The notes under the pieces are model-generated. The model saw nothing but the letters and a program-made list of their open reading frames with translations. It had not been told where the DNA came from and made no database searches. Below, piece by piece: positions 1 through 9,102 of a stretch of DNA of 64,000 bases. Each line of letters opens with the position of its first letter. Position 1 is the first letter of the stretch. The DNA is taken from assembly GCA_023014365.1 (NCBI GenBank), contig JAEBUN010000010.1:186001-250000 (forward strand), written 5' to 3'. Made by a program: the position numbers and the translations under genes. The stretch comes from Lepiota brunneoincarnata. Taxonomy: Eukaryota > Basidiomycota > Agaricomycetes > Agaricales > Agaricaceae.

Positions 1-931
1 TATCTTTCATGAACTTATCATGGAAGGGGTCATGGTCATCTACCTAGACAACATTCTCATCTTCACCCAGACTTTGGAGCAGCACAGGGATGTTGTTAGG
101 CATGTTATGGAGATCCTCCAATGGCACAAACTCTACTTACAGCTGGAAAAGTGTGAGTTTGAATGTACTCACATTGAGTACCTAGGACTTATTATCTTGG
201 AAAACTCCATTGAGATGGACCTGGTCAAAGTTGCAGGAGTCAAAGAGTGGCCAACCCCCAGGGATAAATTAGGACTCCAATCCTTCCTAGGTTTCACCAA
301 CTTTTACCATCACTTTATCCAAGACTTCTCCCACATAGCATGACCCCTCTTTGACCTCACCTGAAACAGTGCTATGTGGCAGTGGAATTCAGAACAACAG
401 GCAGCATTTGATGGCTTGAAGGCAGCTATCACTGCAGCTCTGGTTCTGGCTTCTCTGGACAACAAGGTGCCCTTCTGAGTAGAAGCTGACAGTTCAGACT
501 TTGTGACCAGGGCAGTACTCTCTCAACTCTTGGGAGATGATGGGAAGTGGCACCCAGTAGCATCTTACTCTAAGGCTTTATCTCTGGTAGAGCACAACTA
601 TGAAATCCATGATAAGGAGATGCTGGCCATTATCCAGGCACTGGAGGAGTGGAGACACTTCCTTGAAGGAACACACAAAAAGTTTGAAATCTGGATAGAC
701 CACAAAAATCTGGAGTACTTCATGACTGCTCAGAAGCTGAATCGCTGACAGGCATGCTGGTCCCTATACCTTTCCTGGTTTTATTTCTCCCTTCACCACT
801 GCCCTGGTTGTAATATGGGAAAGTCCAATGCTTTGTCCCAGAGATCTAATCATGGCTCAGGAGCACATGATAATGCCGACAATCCACTTCTCCCAGCATC
901 TTGTTGTGTGGTACAGGCTGTGGATGGGATT
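1..931 (+). pseudogene. Family E Ty3/gypsy pol fragment (RT thumb, RNase H), left part
   Basis: This is a degenerate reverse transcriptase and RNase H stretch that enters the window already truncated. From base 20 it reads the RT active-site region as YLDN where the relative F (minus strand, near 19.65 kb) has YLDD, so a catalytic aspartate is lost. It continues through the conserved FLGFTNFYHHFIQDF block. RNase H follows with EADSSDF and the conserved block around WRHFLEG (about 485-745). Stops interrupt the frame at 341, near 361, near 477 and at 746. The order and sequence match F at clearly diverged amino-acid level, so E is a sister family. Element A is inserted at 932, and the same reading resumes after 9102. 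It is certainly dead. Confidence 0.9.
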
Positions 932-935
932 TGTT

Positions 936-1304
936 ATGAACAGTCCAGACCGGGAGGAACAAGAATCATTGTTCGACTTTACAAGATGGGTACAGGAGAC
1001 TACAGACCAACTACGGGCACAAGAATACGAAGACGAAGAAGGGGAATATTATACCGCCATGCAGGACCTGGCAAGAGAAGCAGGAATGGAGATAACCTTG
1101 GAGGATATATTGGAATACCCCGAGGACGAGGAAGATAACCATGGATCAACCGACCCAACCTCTGATACGGATGGAAGCACCGAGAGAATGGAGAGCGAGA
1201 ACGGAGACGACTCCATGGAGATACAATCGGGAGAAGGAGATTATGAGTCAGAGGAAAGCGATGGAACATCGCACAGCAGTAGCGAGAGTACTGACTCATT
1301 GTAA
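936..1304 (+). CDS. LTR-encoded acidic ORF (122 codons)
   Basis: An ORF of 122 codons starts at the ATG four bases inside the LTR and fills its upstream half. The product would be strongly acidic: the first part contains FTRWVQETTDQLRAQEYED, and the C-terminal half is rich in E, D, S and T. It is open in LTR-A copies at 8404, 36034, 46452, 48959, 56506 and 63513. Between subfamilies the length changes only in whole codons (after HSS), and many differences fall at third codon positions. At the 3' LTR it is in frame with the long overlapping ORF that precedes it (see 7642-8772). Whether the 5' copy is transcribed is doubtful, because it lies upstream of the TATA box. I recognise no family. Confidence 0.6.
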   Translation: MNSPDREEQESLFDFTRWVQETTDQLRAQEYEDEEGEYYTAMQDLAREAGMEITLEDILEYPEDEEDNHGSTDPTSDTDGSTERMESENGDDSMEIQSGEGDYESEESDGTSHSSSESTDSL

Positions 1305-1413
1305 TATAAATAACGCTAGGATGCCATCAGCCAGGATGTGCATCATGGTCAGGACTGCGCACGACCAGTAGAACAGCCAAGTAACCTATAACGAGTATAT
1401 AGCACCTCATAGG

Positions 1414-1460
1414 TATATAAGGCCTGTACAAGTAGAGATTAAAGCCCTAAGCTTTAATCT
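1414..1460 (+). promoter_or_regulatory. TATA box and self-primer (presumed mRNA 5' end) of element A
   Basis: TATATAA at 1414-1420 lies 35 nt upstream of AAGCTTTAATCT (1449-1460). That 12-mer is the exact reverse complement of the primer-binding site at 1632-1643, so the transcript probably starts close to 1449. The 12-mer also forms the right half of a 10-bp inverted repeat with a 5-nt loop. Confidence 0.7.
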
Positions 1461-1631
1461 TGTTAACAGCGGTCGTTTACCTCTCTGCCTTAACTTGGCG
1501 TCTTCCCTCGTTATCTCATTGAGCGCGATCCACTAAGCTCTATAAGGCCAACCGTCTCGGACACCTTGTAGAGTGATTGAAGGCCGTCTCCAGTTATCCT
1601 CGGATACAGAAGGAGCACGGATCATAACATT

Positions 1632-1643
1632 AGATTAAAGCTT
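1632..1643 (+). promoter_or_regulatory. Self-primed primer-binding site of element A
   Basis: AGATTAAAGCTT begins two bases after the 5' LTR and is complementary over 12 nt to LTR positions 1449-1460. It does not start with the TGG expected of a tRNA primer site. This is the layout known from Tf1, where the first bases of the mRNA prime reverse transcription. Confidence 0.75.
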
Positions 1644-2480
1644 CCTTTGGACAACCTCCATCGTACACCCCGTGGTATCGGTACGCCTTGTCGCTGTCCG
1701 GTGATACACCCCCGTAGAGCAGGCCACCATACCCTCTGCACCCTTGGTCAGACGCACCGAAAGCGTTGATAGGTCATCCACACCTTTAAGTGTTGATTGG
1801 GATAACGCACCCGTAAGCGTTGTATACAGGTCATCCGCACCTTCAAGCGTCGATTGGGATAACGCACCCGCAAGCGTTGTTTATTCACCCTCACCTTCAC
1901 CTTCGACTTCTTCCCTCTTCACCCTGTCTACAAACCAAAACGACCCCCTTGCCACCGACTACGAAGAATCCAACAGTTCTGACTGGTCGACAACCGATTC
2001 CAAACCCGACTTCACACCCCCTCCACCACGGACCCTAAAAAGAAAACAAAACCTATACCCCTCACTCGTTCACCCTCTGGTTCCGCACCGTACCCTACAC
2101 AACCTACCGAGAGAGTTCAACGTCGAACAGAAGACCCAGGATACCCAGCACCCCCAGCATCAGTCCTTCAATCCCTACCTAAACAACCACCACCTGAAAG
2201 AACTGCCACCTCTACCCGCTCAAAGCTCGGGGAGCCGATTCATAGAACATCTACCCCATCCTCCGGTCCTCAACCCTCAACAAGTACAAGAACTAGCGAC
2301 AACACTTCGCAACAGAAACCCCCAAGAACATTCTCACCCCTCACATCACCACTTGGATCACCGGTACACTCACCGCCTCGATCCAGTTCCCCTGTACAAT
2401 CCGAACCATCCGAAGTTAGCCCCACTACCGGGTCTATTCACACTTCCGACGAGGAATCCACAACCTCTGACATTAACAAT
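1644..2480 (+). other. Long ATG-free leader of element A
   Basis: Between the presumed transcript start (about 1449) and the gag ATG at 2481 there is no ATG in any of the three forward frames. The leader is C-rich and holds a two-unit tandem repeat (54 and 57 bp, 1765-1818 and 1819-1875). The ATGs seen in elements B and C at this place look like later mutations: a 4-base insertion, CG-to-TG and similar changes. Compared with B and C, element A has lost 76 bp here between two copies of CGCCTTGTCGCT. Confidence 0.7.
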
Positions 2481-3605
2481 ATGGCCTCCTCCGCAAAAAT
2501 CAATACACCCCCAACCTTAAATGGAGAGACCGACTACTTCCGCCTCTGGAAGGATGCAGTACAACTATACATCGATGCAAAGCCAGGAGCCTTTCCCGAT
2601 GACAAGACCAAGATACAATTCGCCCTTTCATACATGTCCACCGGCCCCGCCGCAACATGGAGAGGAGCATTCTTGGAATCAAACAAAGAACTTGATGGAA
2701 GCCAGACCCTTCCGACATGGAAGAAATTTCTCGAAGGACTCGATACATCCTTCGCCCCAAACAATGTCCCCGCTGATGCAATGGACAGAATCCGCCACCT
2801 CAAACAGAATGGACGATATATCGATGATTACATATCCCAGTTCCAGATACTTGCCTATCAGGCCGACCTTGGAGATGGAGTGGCGGCGGTCAACTATTTC
2901 AAGAACGGGCTGGATCGCCCCGTCGCAATCAAGACAATTAGCCTCAATCCAGGAAACAAACTCAGCGACTGGTTCAAGCAAGCTCGAACAGCATATCAGA
3001 TACTACAAACTCAACGCGACTATATGCAAACTTGAGGGACTCCCTCGTTTCCAACGACTTTGCGCACTCGCCCATTTAAAGGGAAAAGAAATGCTTTTAC
3101 GCGCCGTGTCCCACTGCCCTATCAAGCAACAGACCCTAACGCAATGGATATTGACCAACTCGCCGAAGCAGTCTACAACCTCGACTTTGAGGACGAGCCA
3201 GATCTACTCGCCGAGGAAGCTGATGAAGATGAGGAGACCGAAGAAGACAGACTCCACCAGTTGGTACAAGAACGCACCCGCAAAGCCCTCAATGCAATCC
3301 TCACGGACGCCCAAAGAAAGGATCTCAAAGAAAAGAGATGCTTCAACTGCCGCAAGACTGGACACTTCGCCTGTGAATGCCCCACCAAGAAGACAATATA
3401 TCGCCGATCCGAATTACCCCGCAATTTGGATGCCAGAAACCGGTCAAATGCGATATCCAGAAGAAGACAAGCAAGCTACAGGAAAAAGAACTCGCTATAC
3501 AACATATTAGAAGATGCAACCGACAAAGAAGTCGAGGACATCTACGAACATTTTGCAAATGAATCCAACCACCCAGATGCCCCTCTGGTTAAGGATTTTG
3601 CCTAA
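2481..3605 (+). pseudogene. gag: Element A gag, one nonsense mutation
   Basis: Gag forms the virus-like particle and packages the RNA. The ATG at 2481 is in a good context (AACAATATGG) and is the first ATG of the transcript. The reading is 374 codons with a TGA at 3033-3035 where element B has CGA. The first 185 codons form a retrotransposon-gag capsid domain, with LWKDAVQLYIDAKPG and TWRGAF blocks and an RIRHLKQNGRYIDDYISQF block. After the stop come acidic residues and one CCHC zinc knuckle, CFNCRKTGHFACEC (C-x2-C-x4-H-x4-C, 3343-3384). The frame ends at TAA 3603-3605, four bases after the GGATTTT heptamer. Apart from the stop it is complete. Confidence 0.9.
3593..3599 (+). promoter_or_regulatory. 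Probable -1 ribosomal frameshift site (GGATTTT)
   Basis: Gag codons run AAG GAT TTT GCC TAA. The pol frame is the -1 frame and is closed by TAA at 3590-3592, so the shift must occur in 3593-3605. GGATTTT fills the start of that window and is a -1 slippery heptamer known from red clover necrotic mosaic virus. Five nt later GGAG...CTCC and CTAG...CTAG could form a weak stem-loop. The same heptamer is at 40432-40438, 51696-51702 and, in family F, at 21131-21137 on the minus strand. Confidence 0.75.
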
Positions 3606-6600
3606 GGAGACTAGCCACCACGTCTAGCCCTCCACAAAGACCTCCTTCCCTTTCCTATTCACAAAATGATATTAATGTTGTAAAGTTACAGGAATCGTCA
3701 GCACGCGTAATACATCTACCCTGTCGAATCCGAAAACACAAGTTCACTAAGGAAGGACCCGAAAGCGTGGAACTACTCGCCCTACTCGACTCAGGAGCAG
3801 CAGGAAACTTCATTGACCCCGGAATGGTCAAACAACATTCATTCAAAACGACATCCCTCGATCGACCCATCGAAGTACGAAATGCCGATGGATCTGTTAA
3901 CGAAAATGGAACAGCCACCCACTACACGACCCTCAACCTAACGGTTAACGGGAAGAATATGGAGATCAAACCAAAAGTAGTCTCCCTCGGAAGCCCAAGA
4001 CTCATCCTTGGATTCCCTTGGCTTGCAGAACACAACCCAGACATCGACTGGGATGCCAAACAACTACGCTGGAGAAACGAACGTTGGGACAACACTATAT
4101 TCCGAGAACTCATCCAATCCATGGAACCCGATTGGATCTACAACGACCAACTCAACCACATCTCCACACTAGAGCCCACAAGCTTCGAAGAAATCAACTT
4201 CAAAGCCTCCGCATCACAATTCCTCGCCGTACAACACGGAGAAAAGAAAAACGACGACCCAAGAAAAGTCGTACCCACGGAATTCCACGAATACCTCCCA
4301 GTATTTAGCAAGAAACAAGCCGAACGATTCCCCCCACAACGACCATGGGATCACAAAATTGAACTCAAGGAATCATTCAAACCAATTGCCATGAAGTCCT
4401 ACCGACTCTCCCTCAACGAAGAAAAGGAACTCGACACATTCCTAGAAGAAAACCTTCAAAAGGGATACATTCGACCATCCGAATCGCCAATGGCATCACC
4501 TTTCTTCTTCGTAGGAAAGAAAGATGGAAAACTACGCCCCTGTCAAGACTACAGGTACCTCAACGAGCATACCGTCAAAAATGCGTACAACCTCCCCCTC
4601 ATCTCTCATATTCTCGACAAACTTCGAGGATCAAAATACTTTACCAAACTCGACGTACGAGCAGGATACAACAACATCCGCATACGCAAAGGAGATGAAT
4701 GGAAAGGAGCCTTCAGGACACCCCGAGGATTATTCGAACCCACGGTTATGTTCTTTGGAATGTGTAACTCCCCAGCAACATTCCAAACCATGATGGACTC
4801 ATTATTTCGAAAACTCATTGACAATGGAGGAGTAATTGTTTACATGGACGACATCCTCATTCACGCAAAAACAAAACAAGAACTTCGACGCCTCACAAGA
4901 GAAGTACTCAAGATACTCAAGGACAATGATCTATACCTCAAAACCGAGAAATGCGAATTCGAACGACAACGACTCGAATACCTAGGAGTTATTATCACTC
5001 CCGACTCAGTTTCGATGGACCCAGCAAAGCTCAAAGGCATCGCTGAATGGCCAACACCAACTACCCCGTGCGACGTACGAAAATTCATAGGATTTTGCAA
5101 CTTCTATCGAAAATTCATACACCAATACGCCACATGGGCAAAACCTCTCAATGCCCTAATGTCCAAAACCAAGAAATTCGAATGGACAGAAGAATGCCAG
5201 AACGCCTTCGATACTCTCAAGAGGAAATTCCAAAGCGAACCGGTATTAATGGTCCCCGACCGAGACAAACCCTTCGAAATCGAATGCGACGCATCACTAT
5301 TTGCATCAGGAGCAGTCCTACTTCAACGCGACAACAATGGAGTTAAACACCCAGTCGCATACTTCTCAAAAGGATTCTCACCAGCCGAACGCAACTATCA
5401 TTGCTCCGAACAGGAACTCTTCGCCATTATCCAAGCACTCAAAGAATGGCGCCACCACATAGAAGGATCATCACACAAGACCATCGTATGGTCAGATCAC
5501 GACAACCTTCGCCGCTGGAGAAAACCTGAAGACCTCAGCAGAAGACAAGCCCGATGGATTGCCTACATGCAACGATTTGACATCGAAATCTGACATATCC
5601 CTGGAAAGAAAAATGGACCAGCAGACGCCCTTTCCAGACGACCCGATCATGAACCCAAGACAAGAGACAACAAACAGGTCGTTGCACTCCCTGACAAATT
5701 CTTCACCCCAGAACAGCCACAACATATCCATATTATCGACGAAAATACTAAACAGGAAATAAAAGAGCTGTGGAAGAAAAAGAAACAGACCGACATCGCC
5801 CAAGAAGATGACTCAGGACACCCACGCGTTCAAGGAAAGCTATTTATACCACAAGATTTACACCTCAGACGCCGCTTACTGCAAAGAGTACACGACTCAC
5901 CCACCGCAGGACACCCTGGAATCGCAGAAACAACTAGAAAACTCCAGGAATACGCCTACTGGCCTGGGATGCGATCATTTGTCAAAAACTACGTCAAAGG
6001 ATGTGGTGCTTGCCAACAATACAAGATCAATCGCCACCCCCTAAAACCACCGCTTCAACCTATCCCTGGACCCCGCTCTACCCGTCCATTCTCAAACATC
6101 TCGATGGATCTTATCACAGACCTACCCCCGGACGGACCCCATGATTCTATACTGGTCGTGGTCGACCAGCTTACGAAGGGGATAATTCTAGAACCTACTG
6201 CGAAAACCGCCAACGCGGACAAGATCGCCGAAATTCTTATCAAACGGCTATTCTCTAGATTTGGCCTTCCCGAGAAAGTTCTCAGTGATCGCAACCCCAG
6301 ATTCGCCGCCAAATCCATGAAAGAATTCTACAAACAACTCGGAATCGAACAAGCACTCTCTACCGCCTACCACCCCCAGACAGACGGACAAACAGAGCGA
6401 TTCAATCAAGAAATAGAACTCTACCTTGGCATCTATTGCTCATCGAACCCAAACAAATGGGTAAAGGCACTCCCACTCCTGGAATATGTCCACAACTCGA
6501 AAACACATGCCGAACACCAACATACCCCATTTGAACTCCTCTATGGATCAAGCCCCAAAGGATTTCCGACCTCCGAGGAGCCAACGAACATTCCAGCAAT

Positions 6601-7261
6601 AGGAGAGAAGTTTAAATACCTCGCCAAGATATGCCAAGAAGCCCAAGCTGCGCATGAACAAGCCAGACTAAAAATGGCTGCAAGATATAACCGGCCAGAT
6701 ATCAATCTAAAAGTTGGACAGAAGGTTTGGCTCGACAACCGCAACCTCCCAATTCAGTACGCCTCAAAGAAACTGGCCCAACGCCGAGAAGGTCCCTTCA
6801 CCATAACAAGAAAACTCGGACCTGTAACCTATGAACTAAAATTACCCATCAAATGGAAGATCCACAACAAGTTTCATGCGAGCCTCCTAATGCCTGCAGA
6901 AGAGAACGACACACATGGGGAATACAACACAGCCCCACCACCCGACCTTGTAAATGGAGAAGAAGAATACGAGGTCGAGTCAATACTGCGCCACAGAAAA
7001 TTCCGGAACAAGTATCAATTCCTAGTCAGATGGAAAGGATACCTTCCCACTGAGGATTCCTGGGAGCCAGAAGCAAACCTGGAGAACGCCAAGGAAGTCA
7101 TTGAAGAATATAAAAGGGCCCACAAACTAGACAACCCCACCAATGACCCAACCACCCAACACTCGAGCAACCACTCCAGACCTCCCAGAGCCAGACAACG
7201 ATGGACGCCTTCTCATCCGGGAAAGAATCATATCCCTGGCGAACCGCGTCGAAGGAAATAG
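3593..7261 (+). pseudogene. pol: Element A pol polyprotein, one nonsense mutation
   Basis: Pol supplies all enzymes of reverse transcription and integration. It is read in the -1 frame from the heptamer to TAG at 7259-7261, about 1,222 codons. In order: aspartic protease (LLALLDSGAAGNFID near 3770-3815), reverse transcriptase (YMDD at 4841-4852), RNase H (ECDASLFASGAV, about 5283), integrase zinc domain (H..H..C..C, about 5890-6015), integrase core (SMDLITDLP, LSDRNP and QTERF in D,D35E spacing), a GPF motif and a chromodomain (about 6968-7120, with VRWKGY and EDSWEP). A TGA at 5591-5593 replaces CGA of element B, between RNase H and integrase. Otherwise it is open and very close to B. Confidence 0.92.
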
Positions 7262-8357
7262 CCAACCTAACCCTGCCACCGATACCGCTGACGACCAACC
7301 AGACAGGACCAACAGTCCTTATATCATCCGGCATACCTTCCTTCCCTCCAACCAACCCAAGATACGATCCATCTTTTTACACGAAGTTCCCTTTCATATT
7401 ACCGGAACCCGTCTTAAACACAGTCCAGCGATGGTACCCCTGGTCGACACCTGCTGGAAGACATTTACTGCTCTTCTGTATCACAAGCGCCTCGTCCACG
7501 ACCGAGCAACAGAATTCGAAAAACTATGCGCCACTATTCTTTCTAGCGCAACAGAGGAACAGGACCGCAATACCATTTCTGCCATGCTATCAACCGCTCT
7601 CACCGAATTCCCGTTCGAGAGTCTGATCCCAAGCCCGAGCAATGGAAGCGGAAGTCAGGACCGCCCTATCCTACCTATCGGGACCACCACCCAACCTTCC
7701 AACCCTCCCATGGTGGATACGAGTAACCAACCATCAAGTATTGTACAAGCTATATCTGCTTCTAATGACGCCCCCATCGGGACTACCACCACTCACTTAT
7801 CCACCACCCGAACTTGCTGCAATTGCTGCCGTCGATTCGGCCATATCAAAGCAGGATGCCCGCGCTACCAATGTCGATATTGTCGAAAGATTGCCCCAGG
7901 CCATTACGAGAAGCACTGCGAGAGAAACCCTTACCAGCATCAACCCGCAAGTATGGTACCTGGCCTGTATCGCCGCCCACGAGGAATACCAAGCAGGGCT
8001 CGATCCCTCACACGCGAAACCACAAACAACAATATTCGACACATTGTTGCAAGCACCGAGCAGCGCCCCGCTTCAGCCAGACCCCTCCGCACCCGAATTC
8101 AAAATGCCCCCGTCGTCATTCCGACCACCAACACCACCACCACATCTGCTAGCGGAAGCCACCGACTTCCTGAATCGATCCTTCGGCGCACCCGCCACCA
8201 TTCACTCCAGAGAACCCATCGTCATCAACCTCACCCAAGACCCACCATCCCCAGACCACCAAGCTACCGAAGCGACTCCCCAGAACCCGACCCATACTTC
8301 GACTGGGACCCCATCGCCGAATCAAACATTACAGGAGAACCTGTCGGATTATACTGA
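7143..8357 (+). CDS. ORF3: accessory protein with tandem zinc knuckles
   Basis: A 404-codon ORF starts at ATG 7143 inside the end of pol (119-nt overlap, different frame) and ends at TGA 8355-8357. Residues 226-239 form a classic zinc knuckle (C-x2-C-x4-H-x4-C), and residues 244-259 form a second, C-x2-C-x6-H-x4-C. An upstream PFHITG block, a Trp/His-rich helical region and a C-terminal AESNITGEP motif are shared with the ORF3 proteins of family T (11947-13101 and 14984-15892, minus strand). This indicates real descent and past selection. It is probably nucleic-acid binding. I know of no named family with this layout, so the role (second nucleocapsid, chaperone, regulator) is open. An ORF in another frame overlaps it. 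Confidence 0.75.
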   Translation: MTQPPNTRATTPDLPEPDNDGRLLIRERIISLANRVEGNSQPNPATDTADDQPDRTNSPYIIRHTFLPSNQPKIRSIFLHEVPFHITGTRLKHSPAMVPLVDTCWKTFTALLYHKRLVHDRATEFEKLCATILSSATEEQDRNTISAMLSTALTEFPFESLIPSPSNGSGSQDRPILPIGTTTQPSNPPMVDTSNQPSSIVQAISASNDAPIGTTTTHLSTTRTCCNCCRRFGHIKAGCPRYQCRYCRKIAPGHYEKHCERNPYQHQPASMVPGLYRRPRGIPSRARSLTRETTNNNIRHIVASTEQRPASARPLRTRIQNAPVVIPTTNTTTTSASGSHRLPESILRRTRHHSLQRTHRHQPHPRPTIPRPPSYRSDSPEPDPYFDWDPIAESNITGEPVGLY

Positions 8358-8772
8358 GGATATGTCTGATGAGGACATCAGACCTTACGAAGGGGATAAT
8401 GTTATGAACAGTCCAGACCGGGAGGAACAAGAATCATTGTTCGACTTTACAAGATGGGTACAGGAGACTACAGACCAACTACGGGCACAAGAATACGAAG
8501 ACGAAGAAGGGGAATATTATACCGCCATGCAGGACCTGGCAAGAGAAGCAGGAATGGAGATAACCTTGGAGGATATATTGGAATACCCCGAGGACGAGGA
8601 AGATAACCATGGATCAACCGACCCAACCTCCGATATGGATGGAAGCACCGAGAGAATGGAGAGCGAGAACGGAGACGACTCCATGGAGATACAATTGGGA
8701 GAAGGAGATTATGAGTCAGAGGAAAGCGATGGAACATCGCACAGCAGTAGCGAGAGTACTGACTCATTGTAA
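7642..8772 (+). CDS. Overlapping ORF reading into the 3' LTR (376 codons)
   Basis: In the +1 frame relative to ORF3, an ORF runs from ATG 7642 through the last 716 bases of ORF3, across the polypurine tract and LTR boundary at 8400, and through the whole LTR ORF to TAA 8770-8772. A preceding open stretch in the same frame (ATG 7201 to TGA 7624-7626) would join it but for a TGA that is CGA in element B. In B a one-base deletion fuses ORF3's start to this frame, giving one 542-codon ORF (55246-56874). The predicted protein is proline-rich, then acidic. Other alternative frames of this C-rich element are also long, so coding is not proven. Confidence 0.45.
   Translation: MEAEVRTALSYLSGPPPNLPTLPWWIRVTNHQVLYKLYLLLMTPPSGLPPLTYPPPELAAIAAVDSAISKQDARATNVDIVERLPQAITRSTARETLTSINPQVWYLACIAAHEEYQAGLDPSHAKPQTTIFDTLLQAPSSAPLQPDPSAPEFKMPPSSFRPPTPPPHLLAEATDFLNRSFGAPATIHSREPIVINLTQDPPSPDHQATEATPQNPTHTSTGTPSPNQTLQENLSDYTEDMSDEDIRPYEGDNVMNSPDREEQESLFDFTRWVQETTDQLRAQEYEDEEGEYYTAMQDLAREAGMEITLEDILEYPEDEEDNHGSTDPTSDMDGSTERMESENGDDSMEIQLGEGDYESEESDGTSHSSSESTDSL
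8388..8399 (+). promoter_or_regulatory. Polypurine tract of element A
   Basis: A purine run, GAAGGGGATAA, lies directly before the 3' LTR, where plus-strand DNA synthesis is expected to start. The same place in B reads AAAGGGGATAA. Confidence 0.7.
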
Positions 8773-9097
8773 TATAAATAACGCTAGGATGCCATCAGCC
8801 AGGATGTGCATCATGGTCAGGACTGCGCACGACCAGTAGAACAGCCAAGTAACCTATAACGAGTATATAGCACCTCATAGGTATATAAGGCCTGTACAAG
8901 TAGAGATTAAAGCCCTAAGCTTTAATCTTGTTAACAGCGGTCGTTTACCTCTCTGCCTTAACTTGGTGTCTTCCCTCGTTATCTCATTGAGCGCAATCCA
9001 CTAAGCTCTATAAGGCCAACCGTCTCGGACACCTTGTAGAGTGATTGAAGGCCGTCTCCAGTTATCCTCGGATACAGAAGGAGCACGGATCATAACA
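8400..9097 (+). repeat. 3' LTR of element A (LTR-A)
   Basis: 698 bp from TGTTATG to CATAACA, followed by the target duplication ggatt. It carries the acidic ORF (8404-8772), TATATAA and the self-primer at the same relative positions as the 5' LTR. Confidence 0.95.
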
Positions 9098-9102
9098 GGA
9101 TT

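Larger units (their letters stand above)
932..1629 (+). repeat. 5' LTR of element A (LTR-A)
   Basis: The LTR starts TGTTATGAAC and ends GATCATAACA, 698 bp. It holds an ORF (936-1304), a TATA box, a perfect 10-bp inverted repeat at 1436-1445/1451-1460 and the presumed self-primer. It matches the 3' LTR at 8400-9097 almost completely. Confidence 0.95.
932..9097 (+). mobile_element. Element A: near-complete family A chromovirus
   Basis: This is a complete LTR retrotransposon of 8,166 bp. It has two 698-bp LTRs (932-1629 and 8400-9097) with TG...CA ends, and a 5-bp target duplication ggatt at 927-931 and 9098-9102. The order is leader, gag, pol (protease, RT, RNase H, integrase, chromodomain), ORF3 and an overlapping frame that enters the 3' LTR. 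By eye the two LTRs differ at about five positions, all C/T or G/A, so the insertion is fairly recent. Gag and pol each carry one CGA-to-TGA stop, so this copy is probably not autonomous. It lies inside element E. The chromodomain and self-priming layout place it with the Tf1/sushi chromoviruses. Confidence 0.95.

Noticed and set aside
1000..1299. 99-codon minus-strand ORF repeated in every LTR-A
   Set aside because: It is the antisense shadow of the acidic LTR ORF. It recurs only because the LTR recurs, and it looks like antisense Arg/Pro/Leu-rich translation without a coherent fold.
1650..1670. TGGACAACC after the 5' LTR as a tRNA primer-binding site
   Set aside because: It lies about 20 nt inside the LTR end and matches no tRNA 3' end that I recognise. 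The 12-nt self-complementary site next to the LTR is a better explanation.
2521..3510. 329-codon frame overlapping gag of element A
   Set aside because: Gag in another frame has the capsid domain and zinc knuckle. This frame has no recognisable domain and is explained by T-poor composition; kept only as a low-interest finding for element B.
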